Shown here: positions 24,117 through 36,889 of the stretch, piece after piece
Numbering within the stretch: position 1 is the stretch's first letter
Layout: each line of letters starts with the position of its first letter
Translations under genes and position numbers: made by a program
NCBI GenBank assembly: GCA_035041965.1
Contig: JAPYMA010000452.1
Span: forward strand, 1 to 64,000
DNA length: 64,000 nucleotides
Direction: 5' to 3'
Source: Anisakis pegreffii
Lineage: Eukaryota > Nematoda > Chromadorea > Rhabditida > Anisakidae
The notes under the pieces: generated by a model
The model's input: the letters and a program-made list of their open reading frames with translations, nothing else
Databases searched by the model: none
What the model was told of the DNA's origin: nothing

Positions 24117-24821
24117 CTAATGACTCGAATACGAGCGGTACCTTCACATTGCTCACACTCAGCCAAATCACAGTTCACTCCTTCGAAACATCTCAACGAA
24201 TTCACCGAAATGAAATATGACAAAATCGAATCCAATCAAATCATTTCAATCTTTAAAACTTGAATACCCACCGAAATCAAAACCCCTCCAACTGCTAATT
24301 TGTATAATCACCACAGTCAACAGCAGTATAATACCGTTCCGAGCAAAAACACCGGCCTTGCGCGCCGAAATCTCGTTCAAAACATCATCATATTCGTTCC
24401 TTTTCAGTCGAGCTGATTCAACTTCAAACAATACCAATTATAATAATAAGCAATAATCATTCAACCTCAAATAATTCCATGGAACCGACGTGTGTGTGCA
24501 TTGCCTTAACTCATACAGAGTGATTTGAAATTCGTCGCGATACCCACGTTCGAGGACAAAAATGATTACACACAATAATCGTTACACCGCTTTCAATGTG
24601 CTTAAATCGTTCACGAAATCTGTGAACATTTGGTGGAGAAATTGCTGGAATGCCAAATTTTGAAAATTTCGATAACGCGATTTCCTTTTCTGAGAGTGCT
24701 CAGGATTGGTTCGGGGCGTCGCGGTGAATATCGCGGAAGGAGATTTGATTCACACTCAACGTCATAGTATAGCACGTTCCCATCGATTCAAACGTTATCT
24801 TCATTGGATTCGACTGGAAAA
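24117..24821 (-). CDS. Unidentified multi-exon gene (four candidate exons)
   Basis: Four minus-strand segments bounded by acceptor and donor sites read as protein: 24754-24821 (SNPMKITFESMGTCYTMTL), 24598-24689 (IALSKFSKFGIPAISPPNVH then RFRERFKHIESG), 24312-24412 (RLKRNEYDDVLNEISARKAG then FARNGIILLLTV, a hydrophobic end) and 24117-24191 (CFEGVNCDLAECEQCEGTAR, a C-x5-C-x4-C-x2-C cluster). The SKFxxxGIP and FxxxGTCYT pieces recall degenerin/ENaC channels, but that is a weak resemblance and the order of pieces does not settle it. Both ends of the gene are unknown and not every phase was verified. It could also be a decayed gene. Confidence 0.35.
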
Positions 24822-26360
24822 CTGGCAAAAAACAACAAAACAGAATGGCTTTTGAAAAGCTCAAGACTTTGCTCTTTGTTTCGCGGTTACTTTCGTCTCA
24901 AAGAAGGCTTCAGTTCATTACTATCATCCTTTCTTTTTTACAAGCATAACTCCGTCCACTGCTACAACAAGGGTTTACTGTACGATTTTATACTGAATGA
25001 TCATATTGCGTTCGTTGCAATTTTTCTTAACACATGCTCTCCGTCCATATTTCGAACACAGTAGAGTAGCTCACCCCGACAACCCATTACCGATCCTAAG
25101 ATACCCAGAACCTGTAGCTGTTGAGTGCCACGACTGTTCAATAGTGAAGAAGTCTTTGAATATTTAAAAAATGATATTTAGAACATTATTATGAATTCAT
25201 AATAACATTAAAAGTCTGATTGACAGCAATTGTTTACGTGATGAGCAGTCAGACTGAATAGGGCGACCTATCAGATTGAATATGGCGACCTAACCCGCAG
25301 AGGATCATTGAGAAAATACTTACAGTTAGAGGAATAGTTTGATGAGATAAAAATGACTGACAAGCTTCAGCTAAAGAGAAATATAGAATATAGTTATATG
25401 GAAGATAGCTAAAGAGAAATATAGTTATATGGACGGAATAAAAGAGAAATAATGTGTTGGTTACATGGGATGATAAAATGATATGAATTGCTTACTAACG
25501 AGGTTCACTTCATATTCTGTTGAGTGTTGATAATATTGTATGTTGTGGATGACGGTATTCTTGTAATTGTTGCTTTGGTGATTCATTTGCTTGATCGATT
25601 ATTAATTATTAATTGATTATTATAATCATAATTACAATTACACCTATAACTATTACTACTTTTATCATTATTTGAGTGAGAGTAATATAGGATATGGATC
25701 ATTTGATCGCTCGATCAATAAAGTTATGTTTTCTTGATTTCGCGTATTGATCATTAGTGTTAGCTTACAAATTATACGCTCAAATCACTATTCACCAACT
25801 ATTCTAAGTGTTTCGATACTGAGCCGGAGTTTCGACCGGACCATTATTATTAGAATAGCAACACGAAAATTTTCCTCAATCCAAACCATACTCTACGACT
25901 GTCATATCAATCTGTTGTTTTATGTTATTGCTGTCAATTACGTTTTTCATCGTTATTTACCTTATTTCCATCAATAGTAATCATAATTCTCACAATGATT
26001 TTTATACACTAAATGTCAACGATTCAACAAAAACCCTATACAACAACTCCTTTTCTATGTAAAAAACACATTTTTCTTTTCTCGTCGCTACATGGTAAAC
26101 TCGGCAGTTGTCAACTCTCCATTCACTGTTGCTGCTTTATCAATGTTATCTGCCACTCGTATCAATCCACCTCGATCTTTTCATGTATCAGATTTGTCGC
26201 GATCATCAGATAATCGCGAAAAAGAATAAATGGAATAGACAACTAACAAGAGCATTCTAACAAAGTATTTCGGTTACACTAATTCCCACACTAACAAATC
26301 TAAATACTCACACATGTCCTTTTACAAATTATTAATCTAAATTCACTGTATCCAAAACAC
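24822..26360. other. Intergenic DNA with small tandem duplications
   Basis: Two imperfect tandem duplications are visible: CAGACTGAATAGGGCGACCTA / CAGATTGAATATGGCGACCTA at 25249-25292 and GCTAAAGAGAAATATAG...ATATGGA twice at 25369-25432. Otherwise AT-rich, with no supported gene. It leads into the retrotransposon nest. Confidence 0.4.
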
Positions 26361-26365
26361 TCTTT

Positions 26366-26735
26366 GTTGTAGCCTTATCGAAGCTACATCTAAAAGCATA
26401 ATATAAGTACATCTTTGAATATACACATCATAATGATCTGCGTTGCAGCTGTTGCAACAAACAATTCATTGTTTGTTGCAACAACAACAAAGAATCTAAA
26501 ACGCTTCTCATACAAATTCACAAAATAATATTATATTCGTACGCTCTATCAATTTGCCTTTCACTTGGATCTTAATTTGCTATTTAAATTTTAATCTTTA
26601 TTTTACTCGTATTAGTGTCCAGTAGTCTAACTCCTTACAATTAATTAGTTCAATTACATTATAAAAGTGTCTCGCGATTCGGGTTCTGACGCGATTAAGT
26701 ACTAGTCGCGAAATTGCCAAAACAAAATATTCACA
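26366..26735 (+). repeat. LTR fragment, family B, copy 1
   Basis: CTTTGTTGTAGCC...GAAGCTACATC, ATCTGCGTTGCAG and GTCTCGCGATTCG occur in the same order as in the fragment at 27.88-28.56 kb. It is the most diverged of the three copies. Confidence 0.5.
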
Positions 26736-27884
26736 CAACCAATACACAATCATTTAAGCCAAAACACACACCTATATATTCGTTTCCGCCAATACATTCG
26801 TTTCTGAATTGACTCAAATATCAATAATAATGCTTATCTCAAATATCAATAATACAAAATTCATAATTCTTTTTGTTTGTTTCTGAAACGGATCATCAAT
26901 ATTGGTTAATCGTTAATATGTGTTTTCTCATGGAACGGTGCTCGTTTTGTCGTTATTAATAGCCTATTTTCAATTATATATCACCATTGTTCAGTGAATC
27001 TGTTTCGACCTCATCATGAATTTATTTCAACTTATTATCACGAATGTACTTGAACTTATTATCATTTAAGACTTTGTGTCTAATAGCAAATAATCTCGCG
27101 TATGAATATAAATGTTAGCAGATCATTAGGTTGCGTTCTTGAATAATTAATTGAATAATCTCGAATAATCAACGTGGTTTAATTACCCAATTTTGAGATT
27201 TGTGGTACGATCCAAAGAAATTAGCAATCCATTGGCAGCAAATCATCTAATATTAAAATTCAACCACCAATGTTGAATACTCGCATTGTTTGTTCAACTT
27301 GAATTGGTCAACTTAAATTGCCAGTGCCGAAACCTACTCAAATACTCGACTCATCAAACGTGGTTATATGCAAATTGATTATTCATCAAAACTGTCGGCT
27401 TTAAATCAAAACTGTTGGTGAACAGTCATTCTACGTCTCATCCGTTGAGATACAAATTGATGTATTCAACTGACATCAAAGTCGTCAGATATAGCTATTC
27501 GATTAATTCTTGAGTGCACTCAGATTCAAATATAAACTCAATTCAAGTCCAGATTCATTAACAGCCATCAAACTTTCAAAGAAGAAGCAACTTCCATTAA
27601 TATCAACTATCAGCGACATCAACTCTTCCTTACACCTATCAGCAGAGCGATCATTTGTTGATTTGCATTACTCAATAATCTAAATACATATATCATCTAT
27701 TCCTGTTACCTACCGTAGGACGAGTGAAGAGAGGAAAAGGGGCGGTGCTATGATGATCGAGATCGACAGGTTATTATTATTGTTAAATTATTAACCTTCC
27801 TATCATTATGTTTTTCTGACCAAAATGCGAACACATTTGAATTAATACAAGTCGTTAATCATAAACAAGCATCATAAAAGAAAC

Positions 27885-28560
27885 AGCCTTTGTTGTAGCC
27901 ATAATGAAACTACATCAGACGGAATAATAAACTAAACTACGTCACAATCTGCGTTGCAGATACCACAAAAAATTTCCTTAAACAATAATAAAAGCTGCAA
28001 CGCTTATCAAATGTTCTCATAACAATGTTTACGTATCTCACAATAATGTCTTCGTTTTACCGCGATTTTATGTGCGTATCTGGCGCAATAGGCAGTATAC
28101 CATTTCCAAACTTTACATATTATTGTAATTGATATCAACCTGGAGATCCCTGTCTTTCTCTTCGGGTTCGTCTTACAATCAGTGTGACAACGGCTATGGG
28201 CTTCCTCTGAGCTTCGATCAAATCGCTTCCCAAACGTTGTGTTGTGTATTATCAATATTCTGTTTACTCAACGAAGCAATTCAATCCAGTCTAATTTTGT
28301 TCGACATCATATAATATAAATAGGATCAAAGTCATTAACTCCGTCATTTGCTTCAGTCTTTAAATCTACAGCCAGTTGCTCTGCTTACTTGGAGCAATAT
28401 CAGTCATTCAATTCCACATAAATCATAACTTGTTGTTTCAGTCCTAAATCTTAAATCTTTATCCTGCAATTAGTTAGTCAAATGGCGTTGTATATATGTC
28501 TCGCGATTCGCTTTTAATGTGTTACGTACTAACAAGATTTAATTACCGATTGTCGGGACT
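27885..28560 (+). repeat. LTR fragment, family B, copy 2
   Basis: Its right part (28397-28550) matches 31318-31480 nearly base for base: TCATTCAATTCCACATAAATCATAA, TCCTAAATCTTAAATCTTTATCCT, AATTAGTTAGTCAAATGGCG, and CTCGCGATTCGCTTTTAATG followed by TACTAACAAGATTTAATTACCGA. It lies just upstream of the polymerase fragment. Confidence 0.7.
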
Positions 28561-28618
28561 GAGGTCACGAGGTGATTCTTAAGTTTCAAAAAACACTTTC
28601 AAAAAAAAGAGTGTAAAT

Positions 28619-29369
28619 AATGAAGAAGTGAAAGAAATAGTAGACCAGTTGAAGAGAAACACGGATGTAGATAATGTTGTATTAGGAACGGAGGACGGTG
28701 AACAAGCGGTGAGAATGTATCATATAGCAAAAAACATAATGGACAAGGCTTCAATGAATCTGAGAGAATGAGCTAGCAATGACCCAACGATTGAAGAACG
28801 CTTCAGTGAAAATGATAGAATGAAAGAAGAAGTGATGAGAGTTCTAGAGATTGGATGGGACCGGAGGAGAGAACTGGTGATCAACGAATTTGAGGGACCA
28901 CTGACGAATAGAAAAGTGTTATCGCAGTTATCGGCTAATTTCGATCCCTTAGGATTAATCTCTCCGGTACTTTTGAAGGCGAAGCTATTCTTTCAAAGTC
29001 TCTGGAAAGACAATTATGGATGGGATGAAGTGGGAAAGTATCAGAAGAGAGTGGAAGGATTGTCCGAAGTTTGAAACTCCACGCAAAATGAGTGTTAGTC
29101 TGAAGGAGTTAGAATTGCACACATTCGTTGATGCATCGAAACACGCATTCGCTGCTGTAGTTTATTTGAGAAGTACGAGGAAAGATAGCAATGACGGTGC
29201 ATTAGTTTTTTCAAAAACACGAATGAAGCCGCTCAGAGACATTTCGATTCCAAGGTTAGAATTGATGGTGTGTTTGATCGGAGTACGAGCACTAAATGTC
29301 GACAAACAGTTACAAATAGACGATTGCAAAAAATTCTTATGGTTCGACTCCAAATGTGCTCTGAGCTGA
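28619..29369 (+). pseudogene. BEL/Pao polymerase fragment: reverse transcriptase C-terminus and RNase H
   Basis: Plus-strand translation gives the reverse transcriptase palm remnant VDNVVLGTEDGEQAV, then after one in-frame TGA the segment [18 protein letters not shown], typical of the RT/RNase H connection in BEL/Pao elements, and a frame change near 29060 into the RNase H part (LELHTFVDASKHAFAAVVYL and ISIPRLELMVC) ending at WFDSKCALS. The premature stop, the frame change and the loss of everything before the palm motif show it is dead. It is cut off on the left by LTR family B sequence and lies close to the solo LTR on the right. Confidence 0.85.
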
Positions 29370-29444
29370 ATTTCTACAAATCGGGCGCTACTAATTTTTA
29401 TAACCAATAGTAGTTTCTTTCATTTATAAGAATTTGTTAGTAGT

Positions 29445-30679
29445 TGTCACGACTGATGTCGCGAGAAAGTAAACTAAACAAAGCTATACGCAAAATAATT
29501 AATTAATCGATTATGTTAATTATTGTGTAGTAAAAAAATGTTGTTTCGTTATAATTGTATGTTGATTTGTAATTGAGTGAATGTGTACCTTATAATATTC
29601 AAATGATTTGTACAATGTTATGATTCATTAATAATTCCGAATTTCATCTCTTTATGAAAGTTATCCTTTGTGTGAACTGTTGATTTCTTATATTGATATC
29701 TGTTGATCGTATCCGGTGCCTTAGCCGTACGCTGTCCTTATCATATCCTTTCAATCAGACTACAATTTATGTAAACTCTTTGTGTTCTTTATTCATGTTG
29801 TAATATGCATTCGCGTGATATCATGTTTCTAGTAAACAGTTCCATGATATCATAGCTTCAATTCGATTGATATAAAAAAAGGTATGCGTCTTCTATCAAA
29901 CTCATTTTAATCTTATGTAGCCAGTGCTTCATGATATTCGTTATGTTTCTAGTCTCCTTTGATCACGTTTGATTGGATTTGTTTCTTAGATTTGTTTAAT
30001 TTGTTTAGTTCCTTCGAGTACATGTCTAATTACATAAAAATCGCATATGCTCGGATTTAATTACCCAAGTTTGAGGTAGTGCCAAAGACAAATCGCGAAG
30101 AAATTGGAACATCATAAGCCGAAATAATCCTGTTATTGGCGTTACCTCAAGTAAAGTGATTGAACTCGGAGTCCCGTTATCGAAGACTCATTATTGAATG
30201 TATTGGTTATTTGAACCGATGTAAAGGGATCACAAGTTATTTGTGTTAAAAGATTTGAATTCTATTATTTGGACGTCACCTGGAGAAGTAAGATTATTTT
30301 TATTATTGTATTGTGCTGCCAGACTTCATTAAATAAATATTTGCTGCGTTCGGATTTGTCGCTCGACCACCAGTCATCAGACAGGACGAAAACTTTGTAA
30401 CAATCAGGCGAGAAAGCAAATCCGGCAGGGAAATCGAATCAATCCAAGAGATCAAGCCACCAACGTCAAGATATCTGAGTCCTCTTTCTTTTTTCGTTTC
30501 TTCTTTCCGTTTAATCTATTTCTTCGCAGTTGAAGCCTTCCATTATTTCTTCTTTTTTTGCTTGTCTCTCATTTTGTCAATTATCAACTAGGGGGGACAG
30601 TTCCACCTTTAGAGATTCAGTCCGCCCTCTATCAGTCAAAGCCTCCCCCCCACTCCTTATTGCACTGATAGTCGGTACA
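29445..30679 (+). mobile_element. Solo LTR 1 (family A) with 5 bp target-site duplication
   Basis: Runs from TGTCACGAC to GTCGGTACA, so its ends are inverted (TGT..CGAC / GTCG..ACA). It is flanked by GTAGT at 29440-29444 and GTAGT at 30680-30684. A polyadenylation-type TTAAATAAAT lies near 30330. A second copy of the same family is at 35191-36889. No internal coding sequence is attached, so the element has been reduced to one LTR by recombination. Confidence 0.85.
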
Positions 30680-31617
30680 GTAGTAGATTAAATATGTAGT
30701 CGTGTTTGTTTAATTATATAGGTTTAATTATCCATGTTTGAGGCTTGGAGCAAGCGGACTGTAGTGGAATTATTGTGGAATTGTTCTGTCGTGGAGTATT
30801 GTGGAATTGTATTGGTTGAAGAATAAATACTGTTATTAAATTGGAACCCGACTTCGTGTTACTGGGAAGTAATCGGGAATAAAGTGGACCGAAGATTCAA
30901 TCAGGAGTCTTCGGATACAAGTGGACCAAAGATCCAAAGTAGAAATCTTTGGAGTCAATTGGACCAACGAAATCAGTGGACAGAACGAAGTGAGTGGATT
31001 CCTTGGAGGCGAATAGTGGATCAGTGGAAGACCGTGGAGACTCGTTGGAAGAACATTGGACTGGCTGGAAGTGGAAATCAAGTGCGACTCAAAGCTTCGA
31101 GGATCAAGGAGCAAACATGATCGTCAGGTGCCAATTACGCTAGTTCTTTTTCGCTGGTGTTTATTTAATTGTTTTTATTCAATTGTTTGTTGAGATTGTT
31201 GTATCCATTGTTAAGTAGGTTGTTCATCTATAATAGTCTGGGGGGATTATTAACCTTTAGAGATTCAGTAACGCGCCTCATAACCAAACAACATTTCCCC
31301 TCTTTGGTTAGAGATAAGCACATCAATCATTCAATTCCGCATAAATCATAATTTGCTGTTTAGATCCTAAATCTTAAATCTTTATCCTACAATTAGTTAG
31401 TCAAATGGCGTTGTATATATATATATATCTCGCGATTCGCTTTTAATATGTTTCGTACTAACAAGATTTAATTACCGACGGTTGAGATCGGAGAAACAAT
31501 CGTTGGTAACAAACTAAATTGCAAATCAAATTTCCGATCTCGAACTGGTACCTGGATCAGTGAAATTATTAAAATAAATCGATTTATTCCTACTAAATTG
31601 GTTGGAACCAAACGTTA
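30680..31617 (+). repeat. LTR-like leader region upstream of the gag-integrase copy
   Basis: Contains a TTTAATTATCCATGTTTGAGGC motif, an AATAAA at 30823, a GGGGGG run before ACCTTTAGAGATTCAGT (31236-31272, shared with the family A LTRs), the family B LTR block (31318-31480) and a (TA)n run at 31414-31428. It probably represents two overlapping LTR or leader remnants. Confidence 0.5.
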
Positions 31618-33703
31618 TTGGATCCAAACCGAACTAACGACTATATCGGTATTATATCTTCGCTAGGATCAACGACGTTCAGTGATCAAGTTTTGAATTG
31701 GCATTTGAACGAAGATATAACCATGACATCGTTGGGTATTAGGAAAGTCCTAGACCTGAACCGCGGAAATTTGAAAAAGGCATTGTCGAGTCTGTCGAAG
31801 TGTGATGAAGATATTAGAAATGTAGAAAAATTAGACTCACGAAAGTTGAGCGAAACGACTGCGTTGAACACGCTAAAGAGCAGAGTGAACCTTCTCCGCA
31901 GTAAACACGAAGAATGGACGCGGCTAATTTCCGAGATGAGTAGGGACGAAAGACAAAGAGAAGAAGAAATGTATGAAAGCTATACCTCAAGAGCTGAAAA
32001 CTTTCTTGAGGTTATTAGCGAAGCGGAAGACAATATGGTCCACTAACAAGCAAGATTAAATGAACCAATAGAGATTGGCAAAAAGTCAGAATACTTCACC
32101 GACACAACCGACCGAACCTAAGATGAATGTAACACTACCAGCGATATCACTCCCAAAATTTGACGGAAATCCCCTCAAATATAAAAGTTGCTGGGACCAA
32201 TTTGATAACTTGGTCCATCAACAGAATATTGCCAACGTTATGAAGGTCACGCATCTCTTGTCTATATTGCACGGAAGGGCCAAAGCAGCGTTGGAAGGAT
32301 TGCCAGTAACCAATGCTAGCTACAATGAAGCGATAGACATATTGCGCAATCGATTCGGAGACGTAACTGTGGTGCGGAGAGCGATAGAGCTACAGAAAGT
32401 ATCGCACGCTTAACTGAAAATCTCGATAAATTATGTTGTCAGCTAAGAGCAGTAGATGAAGATCCGGATCACCCAGTGGCCCTGTTAGAGATTCAGCAGA
32501 AGCTATCTCCGAGTGTTCTTGAGTATATCCCAAATGCTGGAAGCCGTACAACCTCTCTCACACCGCAACAACAGCCCCGAACGCAACAATCAGTCACATA
32601 TATCCAGTCGCAGAAACCAACCGCAGAAAAGACATCTGAAAGGGTTAGCACTTGGAGAAAATTAAAGGGTGTAGTAGCATACTTAATTAGGTGGAAGAAT
32701 AAAGTGAGCACGAAAGAAACATTCGGCGAAAAGTTGACCATGAGAGAACTGGAAATTGCTGAACGAAAAATTATTGAACTCACTCAACACCAAATCTTTG
32801 AAGATGTATGGGAAGCTTTATTAGAAAATAAGCCTCATCGCCTCAAGAAACAATTAGGAATAGAAATAAACGACGAATCGCTAGTATGTAAGGGCCGAAT
32901 TAGAAATGAAGACCTTTCAATACGAACTAAGATGCCCTGGTTAATCCCAAGTAACCATCGTACAACAGAACTTATAATCGAAGAAATCCATCGAAAGAAT
33001 TTCCATCAAGGCCTTCAACAAACTTTACGAAACTCGGACCAAATATTGGATCGGAAAGGGAAGAGCAGTTGTAAAGAAAGTTTTACGAAAATGTAGAGTT
33101 TGTAAAAGGTGGGATGGCGGTCCATTTGCATTGCCTCCCCCACCACCACTACCCTTATTTAGAACAACTCGAGCTTTCCCATTCCAACGATGTGGATTAG
33201 ACTATTTTGGTCCTATAATGGTAAGGAAACTAGGTTGAACAATTAAGATCTGGGGATGTCTTTGGACTTGTCTAGTAACGAGAGTCATTCATCTAGATAC
33301 TGTGAAGAGTTTGGCAGCTATAGACTTTATAAAAGCCTTTCGAAGATTTATAGCAGGAAGATGGATCCCAGAAGTAATAGTATCGGATAATGCCACTATA
33401 TTTACGGCAGGAGGAAAGGTCATTATTGATGAATGTCAAAAAAGAGATATGGAAGAAGGATTGAGAGAATTTGGTAGTGAGAATGGACTAACATGGGAAT
33501 TCGTTACAAGTCATTCTCCATGGAAAGGAGGAGTATATGAAAGAATGATGGGACTAGTAAAACGATCCATGACACAAAGCTTCCCAACGATTCACGACAC
33601 AAAGCTTTTCAAAGGTTCCGAACAACTGGATGATCTTCGACGTTTAGATGAGGGTCTACCTAAAGCTTGCAGATACTTCAAAGCAGTTCACGAACCTCTC
33701 TAA
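31618..33703 (+). pseudogene. Internally deleted BEL/Pao element: gag joined to integrase
   Basis: Gag occupies 31618-32046 (after the start, a helical region with KHEEWTRLISEM) and, in another frame, 32075-32413 with LPAISLPKFDGNPLKYKSCW and LLSILHGRAKAALEGL, the DUF1759-type gag core of BEL/Pao elements. From 32476 one open frame passes from the gag end (VALLEIQQKLSPSVLEYI) straight into the region just before integrase (STWRKLKGVVAYLIRW); protease, reverse transcriptase and RNase H are missing. The integrase core follows in pieces with frame changes: RCGLDYFGPI, VSDNATIFTAGG and SPWKGGVYERMMGLVKR carry the expected D, D and E region residues. Several stops and frame changes make it non-functional. 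Confidence 0.85.
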
Positions 33704-35185
33704 CAATACATCATTCATATATCATCACTTATTCTTTATCTTGCCTTAATCTTACTGTTAATCAATATTATAACGCTAAATTTGTTCTTAAAATTATTGT
33801 TTTGAATATGTGAGTAAAGAGAACGTTACTGTTGTTCATCTAAACGTCAAAACGTAGACGTTCGTCCAAATGTTCTCCTTTTCGACAGAACTATTCTCCT
33901 TCTCGACAATTACATTACTATTATTACTACTTGTTATTGTCATTATCGTTTCATGATTATTGTCATTATCTGCCGCGATTATCGCGATATTGAATGGACG
34001 ATTGTAATTGATTACTACGGATCAGAGATTATCTTTGTTTTATAAAGTTATTTTGGGATCAACACCGACAAACAACGATCATAAATTCAATGATCAGTGT
34101 TCAATGATCACGACAGAGGCTATCTTCAAATGAATTATGCCTATCAATATCACGAATAGAATGGAACAACTGGGCTAAATCAAGATAATCGCAATGCACT
34201 CTTAATCAGAGATCACTTCTCGGCATAAATAATTCTTACAAATGTTTAAGTTTCAAGGCATTCAGATAACTTCCGATTTTACATACTCATGGACCAAAGA
34301 CCGCCACGCCTGTCGTCCCGAAGTATTAAAGGATGGAGTTGGGACAAAATGTTCATTTTGTGATCTTGATACCTTTTATCTTGATACTTTATTAATATTA
34401 CTATCAGTAATTTTATGAAGTGATGTTTCTAAAGTTGATTATTAATCTTGATTTGATCAGTTCTTTTGTTTGATATTGTCATCAGCATTTTCTCCTTATT
34501 ATGGTCTATTATTATATAAACAATTGTTGGCAACCCGACAATTTGTTACCTTATCATGACTATTGTCGTCGTCAAAATTATGCTCAAAGTATCCTGCTTT
34601 TCGACACCGGTCTATTCAGTCACATCATGCTTATAATGATTCATTCCTTGGTTGCAACGCTTATGTCTTATCGGAACAGATTATCAGTCCGGTTGGTGTT
34701 ATCGTCGTTATCACTGTTCGGTCGTCTTTTTATTTATTAGCGATATTTCGATTTTATTTGTCGGCGATATTATGGCTAACAAACAAGAATGTGTAGAACA
34801 TTTCCGATTTTCCGGTTTTATGGTCACTTTGCCACTTGTAAAGCTTGCGATATTGGTCCGTGAACGCACAAATGAAATATTTTCTTTTTTAGTGGTTGTA
34901 GTAGAATCTTTGTGATAAGAACAAAAGAAGTATGGATCATGACTTCGATTCTGGATTCCCAAAAATTTTGAAACCAACTTCTTGACCTTCTTGACCTAAG
35001 TTCCGGGAGGAAAAGAAGTCGACTCATGGAATTCGCCCAACCCTGGTTGAGAATCTCTGTTGGTCACCGTTAGTATTCAGGATGAGTAGAAAATGCAGAG
35101 TAATAATATGAGAATCAGATTGTAGTGCTCGAGCAGCATTCTCCATAATATTTCATAATATGTGGCTCCATTGTAGGGAGCATCA
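33704..35185. other. Unassigned DNA between integrase fragment and solo LTR 2
   Basis: Overlapping open frames at 34501-35027 on both strands are short, mutually overlapping and domain-free. The sequence is probably the 3' side of the degraded element plus host DNA. Nothing further was recognised. Confidence 0.3.
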
Positions 35186-35190
35186 GATAT

Positions 35191-36889
35191 TGTCGCGACC
35201 GATGCCGCGAGTAAATTAAAAAAAATGTTTGTCTGATACATTAATTAATTATGAGTAATGTTGTTGATGCACATTATTGTATTGTATGTTCTGCATATAA
35301 TTCAATAATTGTACGAAGCAATTAAAATTTAGTTGATTTGAAAGATTGTATGCTTTATAATATTCGATTGATTTGTACATAATTATGATTCACCAGAATG
35401 ATGTACTATTTTAAAGTCGAATCACATCATTGCATTTAGTAATGTAACCCAATTTCATTCTATTTTTAGCTACATTTATCTCCTAAATGATATTATACAT
35501 AAATTGTCTTTATCATATTTTCGAAAAGAACGATAATCGGAAATGATGATTTAGCTCATCGTGCCATCTGGAGGCTAGATGAAATCATATGTGCATGAAT
35601 GATTTCATGCACAAAAAGATTCATATGGGCTTCAGACATCCGAGAAGGCCCAGCATCTAAACGCCGATTACCGTACTTGACCAATATCAGCATTATGTTG
35701 TACAATTTATTACTGTATTTCGAATTTGTACTATCATAACACTATAAGGCGTCAAATTATCGTTTTAAGCAATCTTATAATCTTACCCGCCCATGATATC
35801 TTCATATAAATATCTCAACTTATTAGTGAACTTCATTTATTCGACAAAAATTATGTTATAAATGTCATCATATTATCGACGTAATATAAATGTCGTCATC
35901 ATCATGCGCTTGCTATCATTTGTTATTTTACTATGTTAGCCCGTCTTTACCTATGAACCACCCTCTATTTTCTTGGTCTATCTATTAAAAGACGAGAAGA
36001 TAGAGGAAGATCGAAGATGGAAATCGAAACTATCATCACTATATTGTTCTGATTATTTCAATATTGTTTGCTATCATTTAACACTCTTGCCCGTTGACAT
36101 TTGTCTTGTTAATAGTGTACGTGAAAATATCGTTTTGTGCGTGATGCGTATAACTAGGTTTAATTACCCCAGTTTGAGGTAGTGCCAAAGAAGAGTCACG
36201 AAGACATTGGAAGAAGGAGAAGAAAAGAATATTGCCCAACTTATGGGATCATAAGTTATTTGTATCATCGATAAGTTGAATAATCCTGTTATTGGCGCTA
36301 CATCGAACGAAGATTTGAATTTGAAGTCAAGGTATTTGAGGCTGAATGTTGGATTTATTTGCTATTCGAACCCATGCAATGGAATTGCAAGTTGTTTGTG
36401 TCAGGAAGTCTAGAATTCCATTATTTGGACGCAGCCTCGAGATGTGAGATTATTCTCATCAGTGTATTGTGCTACCAAGATTCATCGAGAAAATATTTAC
36501 TTCGTTCGGACCTGTTATTCGACAACCAATCGTCGCAAGTTACCTATTATTCCTCAATACGATCTCGCGTACATTCTATGAACCAACGTGAGAATGTTCG
36601 CTCAGAGACCGGACGAAAACTTTGTGCCAAGTAGATGACAAGTCCAGCTGAGTAATCAAATCAAGCTAAGCGATCAAGTCAACAACACCAAGAAACCTGA
36701 GTCTTTTTTCTCGCTTTTTCTTTCCGCTTGATCCATTCTTTCGCAGTTGCAGTCTTCCTTGTTTTTGCTTGTTTATTTTCTTGTCTTTATTGTTACCAAC
36801 TAGGGGGGACCATCTGGCCTTTAGTGATTCAGTCCACCCTCTATCAATTAAGGTCACCCCCCTGTTTTACCAAGCTGATAGTCGGTACA
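35191..36889 (+). mobile_element. Solo LTR 2 (family A) with 5 bp target-site duplication
   Basis: Begins TGTCGCGAC and ends GTCGGTACA. It is flanked by GATAT at 35186-35190 and GATAT at 36890-36894. It shares with solo LTR 1 the 5' end, the AGTTTGAGGTAGTGCCAAAG block, the AATCCTGTTATTGGCG block, the CAACTAGGGGGGACCAT block and the 3' end. It is 1699 bp against 1235 bp in LTR 1, so the two differ by several insertions or deletions and are independent insertions. Confidence 0.85.

Larger units (their letters stand above)
26360..36889. mobile_element. Nested BEL/Pao-type LTR retrotransposon remains
   Basis: Almost all of this 10.5 kb block is derived from LTR retroelements: LTR pieces of one family at 26.4-26.7, 27.9-28.56 and 31.3-31.5 kb, a polymerase fragment at 28.6-29.4 kb, a gag-integrase copy at 31.6-33.7 kb, and two solo LTRs of another family. 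A shared motif TTTAATTACCCAAGTTTGAGG appears near the ends of several units (27180, 30056, 36156). No open, full-length polyprotein remains, so the block is unlikely to encode a mobile element able to move by itself. Confidence 0.8.

Noticed and set aside
34501..35027. Several overlapping open frames of 60-88 codons on both strands
   Set aside because: They overlap in all directions inside degraded retroelement DNA, with no domain or splice support.
29445..36889. One large LTR element with 5' LTR at 29.4 kb and 3' LTR at 35.2 kb
   Set aside because: Each LTR has its own perfect 5 bp target-site duplication, so they are two solo LTRs and not the ends of one element.
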